From contig CAVPRS010000005.1 of NCBI GenBank assembly GCA_963707895.1, positions 1 through 64,000 on the forward strand: a DNA stretch of 64,000 nucleotides, in the 5' to 3' direction. The translations under genes and the position numbers were made by a program. The stretch is from Fodinibacter sp963707895. GTDB taxonomy: Bacteria > Actinomycetota > Actinomycetes > Actinomycetales > Dermatophilaceae. Of this stretch, positions 46,449-56,211 are shown in pieces. Numbering within the stretch: position 1 is the first letter of the stretch; each line of letters starts with the position of its first letter. The notes beneath the pieces were generated by a model. That model was not told the DNA's origin and did not search any database. It saw only the letters and a list, made by a program, of their open reading frames with translations.

Positions 46449-46484
46449 GACGTGTGGTGCTGTGAACCGTGTGGTTCAGTCAGC

Positions 46485-48143
46485 TCACTTCATGGAGATC
46501 GACGGGATGTCGATCGTCCCGAAGGCGGTGATCTTCACACCGGTGACCTTGTCCGACCAGCCCATCTGGGTCTTGCCGTACCACATCGGGATGGAGGCCA
46601 TGTCCTTCGCCAGGAGCGCCTCGGCCTCCTGGTACTTGGCGTTGGCAGCAGCCGCGTCCGTGGCAGCCGCAGCGTCGACGAGGTCCTTGTCGAACTCCGG
46701 GTTGGAGTAGTCGCCGTCGTTCGAGGACGCGCCGGTCTTGTAGATCGGGGCGAGGAAGTTCTCGATCGAGGGGTAGTCCATCTGCCAGCCGGTGCGGAAC
46801 AGACCCTTCATCTTGCGGTCCGCGATCTGGCTGCGGAAGGTCGCGAAGTCGACGACCCCGACGGCCTGGCACTCGACACCCAGGGCCTGCTTGATGCTGT
46901 TGCAGGTCGCCTCGGTCCACTCCTTGTGAGCGGCGTCGGCGTTGTACGAGAGGGTGATCTTGTCACCCTTGAAGCCGCCGGCCTCGGCGAGCAGCGCCTT
47001 GGCCTTGGCCGGGTCGTACTTGCAGAACTCGCCACACGCACCGGCCTTGTAGCCGTCGACGACCGGGGAGACCCAGCCGGTGGCCGGCACCTTGGTGCCG
47101 TTGAAGATCTGCTTGATGATGGTGTCGCGGTCGATCGCCATCGAGATGGCCTGCTTGATCCTCGGGTCGGCGTAGTTCGGGTCGACCTTGGCCGGAGCCG
47201 CGGTGATCGCCTGGATGACGCCGGTTTCCTTCGCCGCGTTGCGGTCGGGCAGGTCCTGCTTGTACTTGTCGTCGATCAGGGCGCTCGCCGGGATCTCGTC
47301 GGTGACGTCGAGGTTGTTGGCGATGACGTCGTTGTAGGCCGCGTCGGGGTCCTGGTAGATCTTGAAGGTGACCTTGTCGACGTTGCCACCGAACTTGCCG
47401 GAGTAGTCGGCGAACTTGGACAGGACGATCGACTGCTCCTTGGTCCACGAGTCCAGCTTGTACGGGCCGGTGCCGATCGGCTTGTCGCCGAAGGCCTTGG
47501 GGTCCTTGAAGAAGGCCTCGGGCAGCGGGGAGAAGGCCGAGTAGCCCAGACGCACGGGAAGGTTCGAGACCTTCTCGCTGGTCTTGATGGTGAAGGTCTT
47601 GTCGTCGACGATCTTCAGGCCGGTCATCTCCTTGGCCTTCGGGGTGTAACCCTCACACGGGTCGTCGGGGTTCGTGGTGCCGGCGCACTGCAGGTCGGCG
47701 AAGCCCTCGATGGGCTCCATGAAGTAGCCGCTGCTCTGGGCGTTCGGGCCGTAGGCCGCGTAGTTCCAAGCGTCGACGAAGCTCTTCGAGGTGACCTCGG
47801 TGCCGTCGTGGAACTTGTACGGCTTCAGCTTCACGGTGAAGTTCTGGTTGTCGGTCGTGTCGATCGACTCCGCGATGTCGTTCTCGGGCTTGGCCGTCTC
47901 GGCGTCGTAGTGGACCAGCTTGGCGAACACAGCGTCGATGACGTTGCCACCACAGGTCTCCGTGGTGTTGCTCGGCACGAGCGGGTTCTGCGGGTTGCAC
48001 CCACGAACGGTGATCTCCCCGCCCGTCTTGGCGCCAGCTGCCGTGGTCGCGGTGTCGCCGCTGTCGCCGCTGCCGCAACCTGCGGCGAGCAGAGCAACTG
48101 CGGACAGGGCCGCAACTGCGACCGTGCGAGTGGTTCCTCGCAT
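46485..48143 (-). CDS. Oligopeptide ABC transporter substrate-binding lipoprotein (family 5)
   Basis: A 552-residue extracellular binding protein. The start MRGTTRTVAVAALSAVALLA and lipobox AAGC show a lipoprotein, anchored outside the membrane. The family 5 core has LKPYKFHDGTEVTSKSFVDA, SSGYFMEPIEGF, IGTGPYKLDSWTKEQSIVL, DPRIKQAISMAIDRDTIIK and LLAEAGGFKGDKITLSYNAD. Near-C-terminal blocks are SNDGDYSNPEFDKDLVDA and SIPMWYGKTQMGWS. A perfect ribosome binding site (AGGAGG) precedes the ATG. It carries an unusual number of Cys residues (for example GACGEFCKYD). It is first in the importer unit with permeases and two ATPases. Confidence 0.95.
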   Translation of the reverse strand: MRGTTRTVAVAALSAVALLAAGCGSGDSGDTATTAAGAKTGGEITVRGCNPQNPLVPSNTTETCGGNVIDAVFAKLVHYDAETAKPENDIAESIDTTDNQNFTVKLKPYKFHDGTEVTSKSFVDAWNYAAYGPNAQSSGYFMEPIEGFADLQCAGTTNPDDPCEGYTPKAKEMTGLKIVDDKTFTIKTSEKVSNLPVRLGYSAFSPLPEAFFKDPKAFGDKPIGTGPYKLDSWTKEQSIVLSKFADYSGKFGGNVDKVTFKIYQDPDAAYNDVIANNLDVTDEIPASALIDDKYKQDLPDRNAAKETGVIQAITAAPAKVDPNYADPRIKQAISMAIDRDTIIKQIFNGTKVPATGWVSPVVDGYKAGACGEFCKYDPAKAKALLAEAGGFKGDKITLSYNADAAHKEWTEATCNSIKQALGVECQAVGVVDFATFRSQIADRKMKGLFRTGWQMDYPSIENFLAPIYKTGASSNDGDYSNPEFDKDLVDAAAATDAAAANAKYQEAEALLAKDMASIPMWYGKTQMGWSDKVTGVKITAFGTIDIPSISMK

Positions 48144-48382
48144 GGATGTCCTCCTACGTGAAAGTGGTGTCGCCACCCGTTGTCGGGTGGCCGGGGCCGA
48201 GAGCTGCTCCCGATCGGGCGCATCTCGCAGTGCATCGCCCTCCGGCGTGCGTGGTCAATGAAAGACCATGGTTGGCCCCAACGGAAGCATTAGATGCACC
48301 CGAGACTGGATTGTGACCGAAGCGCGACCGGATCGACGCCGGGCCGAAGATTCTTCGGGTCCCGGCCGCTAGGTTGGGCGAC
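48144..48382. promoter_or_regulatory. Divergent control region, peptide importer and hisN
   Basis: A 239-base gap holding promoters for both directions. GTTGGCCCCAAC at 48271-48282 is a 5-bp inverted repeat with a 2-base centre, a possible operator. An AT-richer stretch (about 48256-48300) lies nearby. No -10/-35 pair is convincing by eye. Confidence 0.4.
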
Positions 48383-49165
48383 GTGCCCGGCTACGACGAC
48401 GACCTGCGCCTCGCCCACGTCCTCGCGGATGCCGTCGAGCGCCTCACGACCGCCCGGTTCCGCGCCGAGGACCTGCGGGTCGAGACCAAGCCCGACCTCA
48501 CGCTCGTCAGCGACGCCGACCGCGACGCCGAGGAGCTGCTCCGCAGCCAGCTCAAGCGCACCAGGCCGCGCGACGCCGTGATCGGCGAGGAGTTCGCCCC
48601 GACCGGGTCGAGCAACCGGCAGTGGGTGGTCGACCCGATCGACGGCACCCACAACTTCGTCCGCGGGGTCCCCGTGTGGGCCACCCTGATCGCCCTGGTC
48701 GACGACGGTGTCCCGGTCATCGGCCTCGTCGCCGCGCCGGCCCTGGGCCGGCGGTGGTGGGCCGCCCTGGGGTCCGGGGCCTGGGCCGGGCGCAGCCTGA
48801 CCTCGGCCAGGCAGATCCACGTCTCGAAGGTGTCGCGCGTCGAGGACGCCTCGATCTCGTGCTCGAGCTGGACCTCGTGGGACGCCGTGGACCGGGAGGA
48901 GCAGGTGCTCGACCTGGCCCGCGACTGCTGGCGCGAGCGCGCCTACGGCGACTTCTGGTCCTACATGCTGCTCGCCGAGGGAGCCGTCGACATCGCGGCC
49001 GAACCCGAGCTCGCGCTGCACGACATGGCGGCCCTCGTGCCGGTGGTCACCGAGGCCGGGGGGCGGTTCACGTCGCTGGCCGGGGTCGACGGCCCGTTCG
49101 GCGGAAACGCCCTGGCCACCAACGGGCTCCTGCACGACGAGGTGCTCGGCCGGATCGGTCTCTGA
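48383..49165 (+). CDS. hisN: Histidinol-phosphatase (inositol monophosphatase family)
   Basis: HisN dephosphorylates histidinol-phosphate in histidine synthesis. The 260-residue protein has the family signature VVDPIDGTHNFVRGVPVWAT (metal site), VIGEEFAPTGSS (Glu pair), KPDLTLVSDADRDAEELLRS and the second signature EPELALHDMAALVPVVTEAG with the catalytic Asp. The HisN-type subgroup is supported by ERAYGDFWSYMLLAEGAVDI. I chose GTG at 48383; a TTG nine bases upstream is an alternative. It converges closely on ogt. Confidence 0.9.
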   Translation: MPGYDDDLRLAHVLADAVERLTTARFRAEDLRVETKPDLTLVSDADRDAEELLRSQLKRTRPRDAVIGEEFAPTGSSNRQWVVDPIDGTHNFVRGVPVWATLIALVDDGVPVIGLVAAPALGRRWWAALGSGAWAGRSLTSARQIHVSKVSRVEDASISCSSWTSWDAVDREEQVLDLARDCWRERAYGDFWSYMLLAEGAVDIAAEPELALHDMAALVPVVTEAGGRFTSLAGVDGPFGGNALATNGLLHDEVLGRIGL

Positions 49166-49177
49166 CCGGTCGTCAGG

Positions 49178-49657
49178 TCAGAACAGGGCGTCCTGGTCGG
49201 CCTCGGTGGAGACACCCTCCAGGCGGAGCAGCCGGGCCTTGCGCTCCAGCCCGCCGGCGTAGCCGGTCAGCGTCCCGTCGGAGCCGATGACGCGGTGGCA
49301 CGGCAGCACGATCGGGAGCGGGTTGGCGCCGTTGGCGGCCCCCACCGCGCGCGACGCGCCGGGCGGCAGGTCGAGCCGGGCCGCGATGGCGCCGTAGGTG
49401 GTCGTCGTGCCCCAGGGCACGGACGCGAGGACGTGCCAGACCCGGCGCTGGAAGTCGGTGCCGGCCGGGCGCAGCGGCAGGTCGAACACCCGGCGGGTGC
49501 CGGCGAAGTAGTCGGCGAGCTGGCGGTGGGCCTCGACGAGCACCGCCGACCCACCGCGCTCGTGCTGCGGCGACCCGTCGGCGGGGGCGTCGAACTGGAT
49601 GGCGACCAGCGCACCCCCGGCCTCGACGAGCTCGAGCCGCCCTATGGGAGAACCCAT
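49178..49657 (-). CDS. ogt: Methylated-DNA--protein-cysteine methyltransferase
   Basis: Ogt removes the alkyl group from O6-alkylguanine onto a cysteine. The 159-residue protein has DFQRRVWHVLASVPWGTTTT and the DNA-binding helix YGAIAARLDLPPGASRAVGA. The active-site motif is LPIVLPCHRVIGSDGTLTGY with the acceptor Cys. All residues of the PCHR signature are present. ATG 49657 (MGSPIGRLELVEAGG) fits the family; a TTG at 49693 is possible and would overlap the upstream peptidase gene. The last residues end EADQDALF. Confidence 0.93.
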   Translation of the reverse strand: MGSPIGRLELVEAGGALVAIQFDAPADGSPQHERGGSAVLVEAHRQLADYFAGTRRVFDLPLRPAGTDFQRRVWHVLASVPWGTTTTYGAIAARLDLPPGASRAVGAANGANPLPIVLPCHRVIGSDGTLTGYAGGLERKARLLRLEGVSTEADQDALF

Positions 49658-49682
49658 CACGACCGATCGCGAGCCGGCGTGC

Positions 49683-51032
49683 TCAGAGGGCAACCGTGCT
49701 CACCGGCCCTCCGACCCGGCCCTCGAGTGCCGGCACCACGGTCGCGGCGTCGCCGACCAGCACCACGCTCCACTCCCCCGTGGCGACCCGACGGTAGGCC
49801 TCGTCGAGGTCACGACGCTCGAGATCGGCCACGGCGCGAAGGTTCAGCGTCGTGAAGTCGAGCGGCAGCCCCTCGAGCGCGAGCGCCGCGGTCTCGTCGG
49901 CGACGGCATCCGCCGTGGCGTAGCGACCGGGCGCGGTCTTGCCGACGTAGTCGACGCCGGAGCGCACCTCGGCGTCGGTGAAGCCGTCGCGCGCCCCGTC
50001 GAGGATGCCGAGCAGGATCTCGACCGCTTCGCCGGTCACCTCGGAGCGCACCGACCCCGACGTGACGAACGAGCCTCCCGCGACCCGCGGTCGGAACGAG
50101 CTGCGGATGCCGTAGGTGTAGCCCTTGTCCTCGCGCAGCACGGCGTCGATGCGTGCGCTCGGCGAGCCACCGAGCACGAAGGACAGCACCGGGTAGGGCG
50201 CCCAGCCGTCGGGGGTGGAGCGGTCGGGCCCCGGCCGGCCGACGGCGATCTCGGTCTGCACCGAGCCGGGCCGGTCGACGACGACGACGCGGGCGGCGTC
50301 GGTGGCCGGCACCGGGGCGACCGGGCGCGGTGCGGGCCGGTGCCGGGGTGCCGACCAGGTACCGAGGGTCGACTCGAGCACGCCGACGACGTCGACCCCG
50401 GTGAGGTCGCCCGCGACGACGACGGTGGCACCCTGCGGGCCCACGGTCGTGGCGTGGAACTCGACGAGGTCGTCGCGGCTGAGCGCGCCGATGCTCTCGG
50501 TGCTGCCCGCCGTGGGCCGGCTGGCCCGGTCCTCGGGGGCCCACAGCGTGCGGGCGAGCTCACGCGCGGCGCGGTGTGCCGACGAGGCCCGCTCCTGCTC
50601 GATCTCGGCGAGCCGGTTGCGCAGGATGCGACGCACCTCCTCCTCCGGGAAGGCCGGCTCGGCCAGCGCCTCGGTGACCAGGGCCGCCGCGGTGGCCAGG
50701 TGTCGTTGCGGCACGTCGACGTCGACGAGCAGGCCACCGTCGGACACCCCCGCGCCGAGCACCATGCCGTGCCGTTCCATCAGCTCGGCGAACTCCTCGG
50801 ACCCGTGCTTCGCGGTGCCCTCGTCGAGCAGGCGGGCGGTCATCGCGCCGATGCCCTCCTTGCCCGCCGGCTCGTCGGACAGCGCCGCCGGCACCACGAC
50901 CCGCAGGGAGAGCACGTACTGGCCGGGCAGGTCGTGCACGAGCACGCGCACGCCGTTGCCCAGCAGGTGCTCGGCGGGAACGGGGAACGTCCACGGCGCC
51001 GGGGCGGTGACGTCGGGCCGGGGGGCGCTCAC
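49683..51032 (-). CDS. M16-family peptidase-like protein lacking the zinc site
   Basis: A 449-residue M16 homologue. The first position of the inverted zinc motif HxxEH is replaced by GAMTARLLDEGTAKHGSEEF. There is thus no catalytic His pair, and it resembles the inactive subunit of processing-peptidase pairs. Conserved secondary blocks remain, such as DLVEFHATTVGPQGATVVVA, VRVLVHDLPGQYVLSLRVVV and REDKGYTYGIRSSFRPRVAG (substrate-binding domain). The GTG start at 51032 overlaps the stop of the active partner (GTGA). It probably works as a heterodimer with the 51029 protein. It is cytosolic by sequence (no signal). Confidence 0.88.
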   Translation of the reverse strand: MSAPRPDVTAPAPWTFPVPAEHLLGNGVRVLVHDLPGQYVLSLRVVVPAALSDEPAGKEGIGAMTARLLDEGTAKHGSEEFAELMERHGMVLGAGVSDGGLLVDVDVPQRHLATAAALVTEALAEPAFPEEEVRRILRNRLAEIEQERASSAHRAARELARTLWAPEDRASRPTAGSTESIGALSRDDLVEFHATTVGPQGATVVVAGDLTGVDVVGVLESTLGTWSAPRHRPAPRPVAPVPATDAARVVVVDRPGSVQTEIAVGRPGPDRSTPDGWAPYPVLSFVLGGSPSARIDAVLREDKGYTYGIRSSFRPRVAGGSFVTSGSVRSEVTGEAVEILLGILDGARDGFTDAEVRSGVDYVGKTAPGRYATADAVADETAALALEGLPLDFTTLNLRAVADLERRDLDEAYRRVATGEWSVVLVGDAATVVPALEGRVGGPVSTVAL

Positions 51033-52360
51033 GCGACGTCCTCGGTTGTGGTGGACCCGGCATCCGACGGGTCGGTGTCGGCGTCGGCCGCGTCTTCGGC
51101 GGCCAGGTAGGCGACGACGGCCCGGCTGCTCGGCTGCAGCCAACGGCGGGCGGCGTCGACGACCTGCTCGGCCGTGACGTCGCGCAGCCGGTCGAGGTGG
51201 GTGTTGACGACGTCGGGGTCGTCGTGGAGCAGCAGGTGGTGGCTGATCAGGTCGGCACGCTCCTCCTGGCTCGCGAGGGCGGAGAGCCAGGACCGCTCGG
51301 ACTGGGCCAGCGACGCCTCGAGCTCGCCCTCGGTCGGGCCGTGCTCGAGGAAGCCCTCGAGCTCCTCGACGAAGTCGGCCTCGACCCGGGCCGGGTCGGT
51401 GCCGGGCGCGACGTCGAGGACGACGAAGCCGAGCGAGGCGCCGTCGACGAAGCCCCAGGCCGTGGCGTGCGCCCCCAGCGCGGTCTGCTCGCGGCGCACC
51501 AGCCGGCGCACCAGCCGGGAGGTCGCGAGGCCCCCGATGCAGTCGAGCGCGACCGAGCAGGCGACGAACTCGTCGGTCTCGTCGACGGGGAGCCGGAACG
51601 CCACGTGCAGCCGGTCGTTGGGCACGACCTCGTGGCGCTCGACGCGCACCGGCGCCTCGAGCGGAGCGAGCTGCTCGTGGTCGGCGCGGCGCGGGACCGC
51701 ACCTGCGGCCAGGTCACCCAGGTAGCGCTCGACGAGGGCGAAACCGTGCTCCTGGGTGAGGTCGCCGCACAAGGTGATGACCGTGTTGTCGGGGCCGTAG
51801 TGGGCCCGGAAGAAGGCGTGGACGTCGTCGAGGCTGGCGGCGTCGAGGTCCTCCATGGAGCCGATCGTCGGGTGGTGGTAGGGGTGACCCTCGGGGAAGA
51901 CGGCGGCATAGACGTCGATGAGCGCGTTGCCGTAGGGCTGGTTGTCGTAGCGCTGGCGCTTCTCCTCCTTCACCACGTCGCGCTGGTTGTCGAGGTTCTC
52001 CTGCGTCACGGCGTCGAGCAGGCCACCGTGCCGGTCTGCCTCGAGCCACAGGGCCAGCTCGACGGCACCGGTGGGCACGGTCTCGAAGTAGTTGGTGCGG
52101 TCGAACCAGGTCGTGGCGTTGAGGCGGGCGCCCTGCGCCATCAGGGCCTCGAAGTGCTCGCCACTGCGCACGTTGCGCGAACCCTGGAACATCAGGTGCT
52201 CGAAGAGGTGCGCGAACCCGGTGCGGCCGGTCGTCTCGTGGCGGGACCCGACCCCGACCCAGATGTTCACCGTGACGTTGGGGACCGTGTGGTCGGGGCT
52301 GACGACGACGCGCAGCCCGTTGGGGAGCGTTCGTCGGTGGATCGGGTAGTCCAGCGGCAT
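51029..52360 (-). CDS. M16 family zinc metallopeptidase (catalytic partner)
   Basis: A 443-residue insulinase-type peptidase. The inverted zinc motif is FAHLFEHLMFQGSRNVRSGE (HLFEH). The distal Glu is probably in LDNQRDVVKEEKRQRYDNQP. FVSPDHTVPN-like N-terminal strands and LFEH are followed by HPYHHPTIGSMEDLDAASLD and HYGPDNTVITLCGDL. From ATG 52360 (MPLDYPIHRRTLPNGLRVVV) the start matches the family. It ends with an Asp/Thr-rich tail (DAADADTDPSDAGSTTTED). It is co-translated with the inactive homologue downstream and should degrade or process peptides. Confidence 0.92.
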   Translation of the reverse strand: MPLDYPIHRRTLPNGLRVVVSPDHTVPNVTVNIWVGVGSRHETTGRTGFAHLFEHLMFQGSRNVRSGEHFEALMAQGARLNATTWFDRTNYFETVPTGAVELALWLEADRHGGLLDAVTQENLDNQRDVVKEEKRQRYDNQPYGNALIDVYAAVFPEGHPYHHPTIGSMEDLDAASLDDVHAFFRAHYGPDNTVITLCGDLTQEHGFALVERYLGDLAAGAVPRRADHEQLAPLEAPVRVERHEVVPNDRLHVAFRLPVDETDEFVACSVALDCIGGLATSRLVRRLVRREQTALGAHATAWGFVDGASLGFVVLDVAPGTDPARVEADFVEELEGFLEHGPTEGELEASLAQSERSWLSALASQEERADLISHHLLLHDDPDVVNTHLDRLRDVTAEQVVDAARRWLQPSSRAVVAYLAAEDAADADTDPSDAGSTTTEDVA

Positions 52361-52421
52361 GCCGGTCACCCTACGGCCAGCACCCGACGCCGATCGGCAG
52401 GGACCGCGGGACGGGCGTCGC

Positions 52422-53824
52422 TCACGACGCGGAGGTGCGGCGGCGCTCCTCGAGCTCGGCCACCCCGGAGACCTCGGCGTCGGCCGGGTCGGAGGGGATG
52501 TAGGGAGCATGCGCTCGCGGCAGGACGCCGATGGCGTGGCGGCCGAAGACCTGCTGCTCGGTGGCCACCCGCTCGGACCGGCCCCGGCCGAGGAAGCTGA
52601 CGGCCCAGTGCAGCAGCGTCGTGACGCGGTGCTTGAAGCCGATGATGTAGACGAGGTGGATGCCGAGCCAGAGCACCCAGGCGAAGAAGCCCGAGAAGCG
52701 CAGCCGGCCGATCGAGGCGACCGCGCTGAACCGCGAGATGGTGGCCATCGAGCCCTTGTCGAAGTAGTCGAAGCGCTCCTGCCGCGGCTTGCCGTCGAGA
52801 CCGGCCGTGATCTGCTTCGCGGCGAAGCGGGCCCCCTGGATGGCCACCTGGGCCACGCCCGGGAGCCGGTCGAGCGCCATCATGTCGCCGACGACGAAGA
52901 CCTCCGGGTGGCCGGGAACGGTGAGGTCGGGAAGCACCTCGACGCGACCCGCACGGTCCAGGCCCGCGCCGGACTGCTCCGCGATCTGCTTGCCCAGCGG
53001 GCTGGCCTGCACGCCGGCCGCCCACACCTTGGTGAGCGCCTCGATGTGGGTCGACGCACCATCGGGCCCGGTGACGGTGATCCCGGTCGCGTCGACGTCG
53101 GTGACCTTGGTGCCCAGGCGCACGTCGACACCCATGGCGGTGAGCCGCCGCCGGGCCGCGTCGCCCAGCCGCTCCCCGAAGGAGGGCAGCACCGTGTCGA
53201 CCGCGTCGACGAGGATGATCCGCGCGTTGGTCGGGTCGATCCGGCGGAAGTCGTTGCGCAGGGTGCGGTTGGCGAGCTCGGCGATCTGCCCGGCCATCTC
53301 GACGCCCGTGGGACCGGCACCGACGACCACGAAGGTCAGGGCACGCTCGGCCTCGGCCGGCGTGCGGGCCAGCTCGGCGAGCTCGAACGCGCCGAAGATG
53401 CGCCCGCGCAGCTCGAGGGCGTCGTCGATCGACTTCATCCCGGGCGCGTGGCGCGCGAACTGGTCGTTGCCGAACCACGACTGCCCCGCTCCCGCGGCGA
53501 CGAGCAGGCTGTCGTAGCCGGTCACGCTCTCGCGGCCGAGCACCGTCGAGGTGACCGTGCGCGCCTCGAGGTCGACGTGGGTGACCGTGCCGAGCACGAC
53601 CCGGGCGTTCTTCTGGCGGGCGAGCACCTCGCGCGTGCTGGGGGCGATCTCGCCCTCGGAGAGGATGCCGGTCGCCACCTGGTAGAGCAAGCGGCTGGAA
53701 GAGGTGGTGCGCGGTCGGGGCGATGAGGGTGACCTCGACGTCCTCGCGGCGCTTGCAGCGCCTGCGTGCCGAAGAGGCCTCCGAAGCCGGAACCGATGAC
53801 GACGACTCTGTGGGGGGTGGTCAC
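52422..53824 (-). CDS. ndh: NADH dehydrogenase type II, two indels
   Basis: NDH-2 passes electrons from NADH to menaquinone without proton pumping. Corrected it is 466 residues, from a GTG at 53824 (TTPHRVVVIGSGFGGLFGTQ, FAD-binding GxGxxG). Extra bases at 53753-53754 (CAAG for CAG) and 53689-53690 (CTTGC for CTGC) shift the frame twice; between them DVEVTLIAPTAHHLFQPLL is restored. The second nucleotide site is FVVVGAGPTGVEMAGQIAEL, followed by EVFVVGDMMALDRLPGVAQ. The C-terminal membrane helix (FSGFFAWVLWLGIHLVYIIG) is present. Confidence 0.93.
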
Positions 53825-54049
53825 GTCCGGTCCAACACGGGTGGCGGACGCGGTATGCCGCCTGCTCAGGGACGTGGTCGAGGTCACCATCGGGTGCCCG
53901 AACCGGCGCCGCGGTCGGGACCGGTGGCCCGACGGGCTCACCCGGTGCGGATGATGTCCCGGCCGCGACGCAGGCGTTGGCTGGGTGGAGCGCCACCGAC
54001 GCAGGTCGCGAGGGTGGCGGGCAGTCACCCACGTGGCAGGAGGCCCATC

Positions 54050-54880
54050 ATGTGCCGTTGGCTGGCGTACTCGGGATCGCCGGTGCTCCTCGAGGACCTC
54101 CTCTACAAGCCGGAGAACTCCCTCGTCGTGCAGAGCAAGCACTCGCTGATGGGGGCGACGACGACCAACGGCGACGGCTTCGGCGTCGGCTGGTACGGCG
54201 CCTACGAGACGCCGGGGCTGTTCCGCAGCACCGAGCCGGCCTGGAACGACCTCAACCTGCGCGAGCTCAGTGCCCACGCGAAGGCCGGCCGGGTCTTCGC
54301 GCACATCCGGGCCTCCACGGGCTCGGCCGTGCAGCAGACGAACTGCCACCCGTTCCGCCACGAGAACTGGCTCTGGATGCACAACGGCTACCTCGCGGGC
54401 TTCCACGAGATGAAGCGGGACCTCGCGATGGAGGTCGACCCCGACCTCTTCGCCGACATCCAGGGCTCCACCGACTCCGAGATGTTCTTCTTCCTGGCGC
54501 TGAGCTTCGGCCTTCGCGACGACCCGCGCGCCGGGGTGGCTCGTGCGGTCGGGCTGGTCGAGGAGGTCGGGCGCACCCACGGCGTCGAGTTCCCGGTGCA
54601 GATGACCGTCGCGACCACCGACGGCGACACGACGTGGGCCTTCCGCTACTCCAGCGAGGGCAGGTCGCGCTCGTTGTTCCAGAGCACCGACGTGACGACG
54701 CTGCGCCACCAGTACCCCGACAACCCGGTGCTGCACGGGGTCTCGGACGACGCGCGGCTCGTGGTGTCCGAGCCGCTGGGGAGCCTGCAGGGCGCCTGGC
54801 GCGAGATCCCCGAGTCCTCGAGCGTGCTCGTGCACGGCGCGGACGACGAGGTGCAGCCCTTCGTGCCGATCGCTCCCTGA
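54050..54880 (+). CDS. Class II glutamine amidotransferase
   Basis: A 276-residue N-terminal nucleophile hydrolase. MCRWLAYSGSPVLLEDLLYK shows Cys2 ready to act after Met removal. TTNGDGFGVGWYG, GRVFAHIRASTGSAVQQTNC, FRHENWLWMHNGYLAGFHEM and STDSEMFFFLALSFGL are the typical glutaminase blocks. It is a stand-alone glutaminase-like protein such as EgtC or YafJ, with no synthase partner nearby. The ATG at 54050 follows a GGAGG site. The physiological role is unclear. Confidence 0.92.
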   Translation: MCRWLAYSGSPVLLEDLLYKPENSLVVQSKHSLMGATTTNGDGFGVGWYGAYETPGLFRSTEPAWNDLNLRELSAHAKAGRVFAHIRASTGSAVQQTNCHPFRHENWLWMHNGYLAGFHEMKRDLAMEVDPDLFADIQGSTDSEMFFFLALSFGLRDDPRAGVARAVGLVEEVGRTHGVEFPVQMTVATTDGDTTWAFRYSSEGRSRSLFQSTDVTTLRHQYPDNPVLHGVSDDARLVVSEPLGSLQGAWREIPESSSVLVHGADDEVQPFVPIAP

Positions 54881-54897
54881 GCGCCGGCCAGGAGCCC

Positions 54898-55910
54898 TCA
54901 GCCGACGGCGGGACCGGTGACCAGCACGCTCCAGGTGTTGGGCGACGGCGCGAGCGTCGACGGCGCGAGCCCGGCCGTGGCGAGGAGGGCGTCGTACTCG
55001 GCGTGGGTGCGCTCCCGCGCGCCGAAGACCACCAGCATGTGCAGGTCGACCAGGTGCACGTCGCGCTGCTGGTGCGTCGATCGACCGGGTGCGTCGAGCA
55101 CCGTCTCGACGACGAGGAGGTGCGCGTCGTCACCCATCGCGGCACGCACGCTGCGCAGGATGCGGACCGCCGGCTCGTCATCCCAGTCGTGCAGCACGTT
55201 CGAGAGCACGTAGACGTCGCCCCCTCCGGGGACGGACTCGAAGAAGTCGGCCGGCTCGCCGCGGGCCCGTGCCCCCAGCCCCGCGGCCTCGAAGGCAGCG
55301 TCGCGGCGGCGGCCACCGAAGGTCGGTCGGCAACGAGGCCGCGCAGCCGGGGGTACTCGGCGAGCAGGGACGTCAGCATGGCTCCCTTCCCGCCCCCGAC
55401 GTCGACGAGGAGCCGGGCCGCGGACAGGTCGCACGCAGCCCTGACGGCCTCGACCTGGAGGGTCGCCCGCCGGGCCATGGCCGCGTTGAACACCGCCTCC
55501 TCGGGCGGATGGGCCTCCAGCCAGGCCCAGTTCGTCATCCCGGTGAGGTCCTCGTAGACCGAGCTGCCCTGCCGCACGGCATCGGCGAGGTGGCTCCACG
55601 CGGTGAGGTTGGGTGCCACCGTCTGCATCAGGGCCAGGTCGCGGATGCCGCTCGGGTGCCCCCGGCGCAGCACCTCGCCCCTGGCGGTGGTCGCGTACCT
55701 GTCGCCGACGCGCTCGAGCAGGTCGAGGTCGACCAGGACGCGGAGCAACCGGTCGAGGGAGGGCGGGTCCGAGGAGGACGCGGCCGCGAGGGTGTCCAGG
55801 GTGCGGGGCTCGTCGAGCAGGTCGACGACCCCGAGCTCGCAGGCCGCACGCACGCACAGCGTCACCCAGGCACCGCGCACCATCCAGACCACGTCATCGG
55901 CCTCGGCCAT
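54898..55910 (-). CDS. O-methyltransferase (AdoMet-dependent), one indel
   Basis: A plant-type or hydroxyindole O-methyltransferase-like enzyme of about 337 residues. The N-terminal dimerisation helices (RGAWVTLCVRAACELGVVDL, LDRLLRVLVDLDLLERVGDR) are followed by LLVDVGGGKGAMLTSLLAEY (SAM site). A base is missing near 55301-55315, between VADRPSVAAAA and DAAFEAAGLGARARGEPADF. Then come FFESVPGGGDVYVLSNVLHD with WDDEPAVRIL (catalytic His) and the end TWSVLVTGPAVG. The start ATG at 55910 follows GGGAGG. The acceptor is unknown. Confidence 0.85.
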
Positions 55911-55981
55911 CTCGCCTCCCGGGCCAGCGTGCCACCGGTCGTGCGCTGCGGCCAGCAGGAGGCACGTGCCCGGCGACAAAG

Positions 55982-56020
55982 AGAGGGACCCTACACGGCT
56001 TCGCCGTCTGGGGTCCCTCT
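55982..56020 (-). terminator. Hairpin terminator after tRNA-fMet
   Basis: AGAGGGACCC (55982-55991) pairs with GGGTCCCTCT (56011-56020), enclosing an inner ACGGC/GCCGT hairpin. It begins five bases after the tRNA 3' end on the leftward strand and is followed by CTTTGT in that direction. Confidence 0.7.
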
Positions 56021-56024
56021 TCTT

Positions 56025-56101
56025 TGGTAGCGGGGGCAGGATTTGAACCTGCGACCTCCGGGTTATGAGCCCGGCGAGCTACCGAGCTGCTCCACCCCGC
56101 G
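56025..56101 (-). tRNA. Initiator tRNA-Met (anticodon CAT)
   Basis: Read leftward it folds as a full cloverleaf of 77 bases with an encoded CCA. The acceptor begins CGCGGGG and ends CCCCGCT-ACCA, so position 1 C faces position 72 T and is unpaired, a mark of initiators. The anticodon stem has three consecutive G-C pairs (GGG/CCC) around the loop CTCATAA. The T-arm is GCAGG-TTCAAAT-CCTGC. It stands alone with its own terminator. Confidence 0.96.
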
Positions 56102-56211
56102 TCGAGTGAGTCACGGCTTCGTACGAACCCGTGCTCGGTATGGCTCGAGCGTACGTGACCGACCCCGCCGCGGCCAAATCGCGGACCCGGCGGGACGGCA
56201 TCCGGAGGGGG

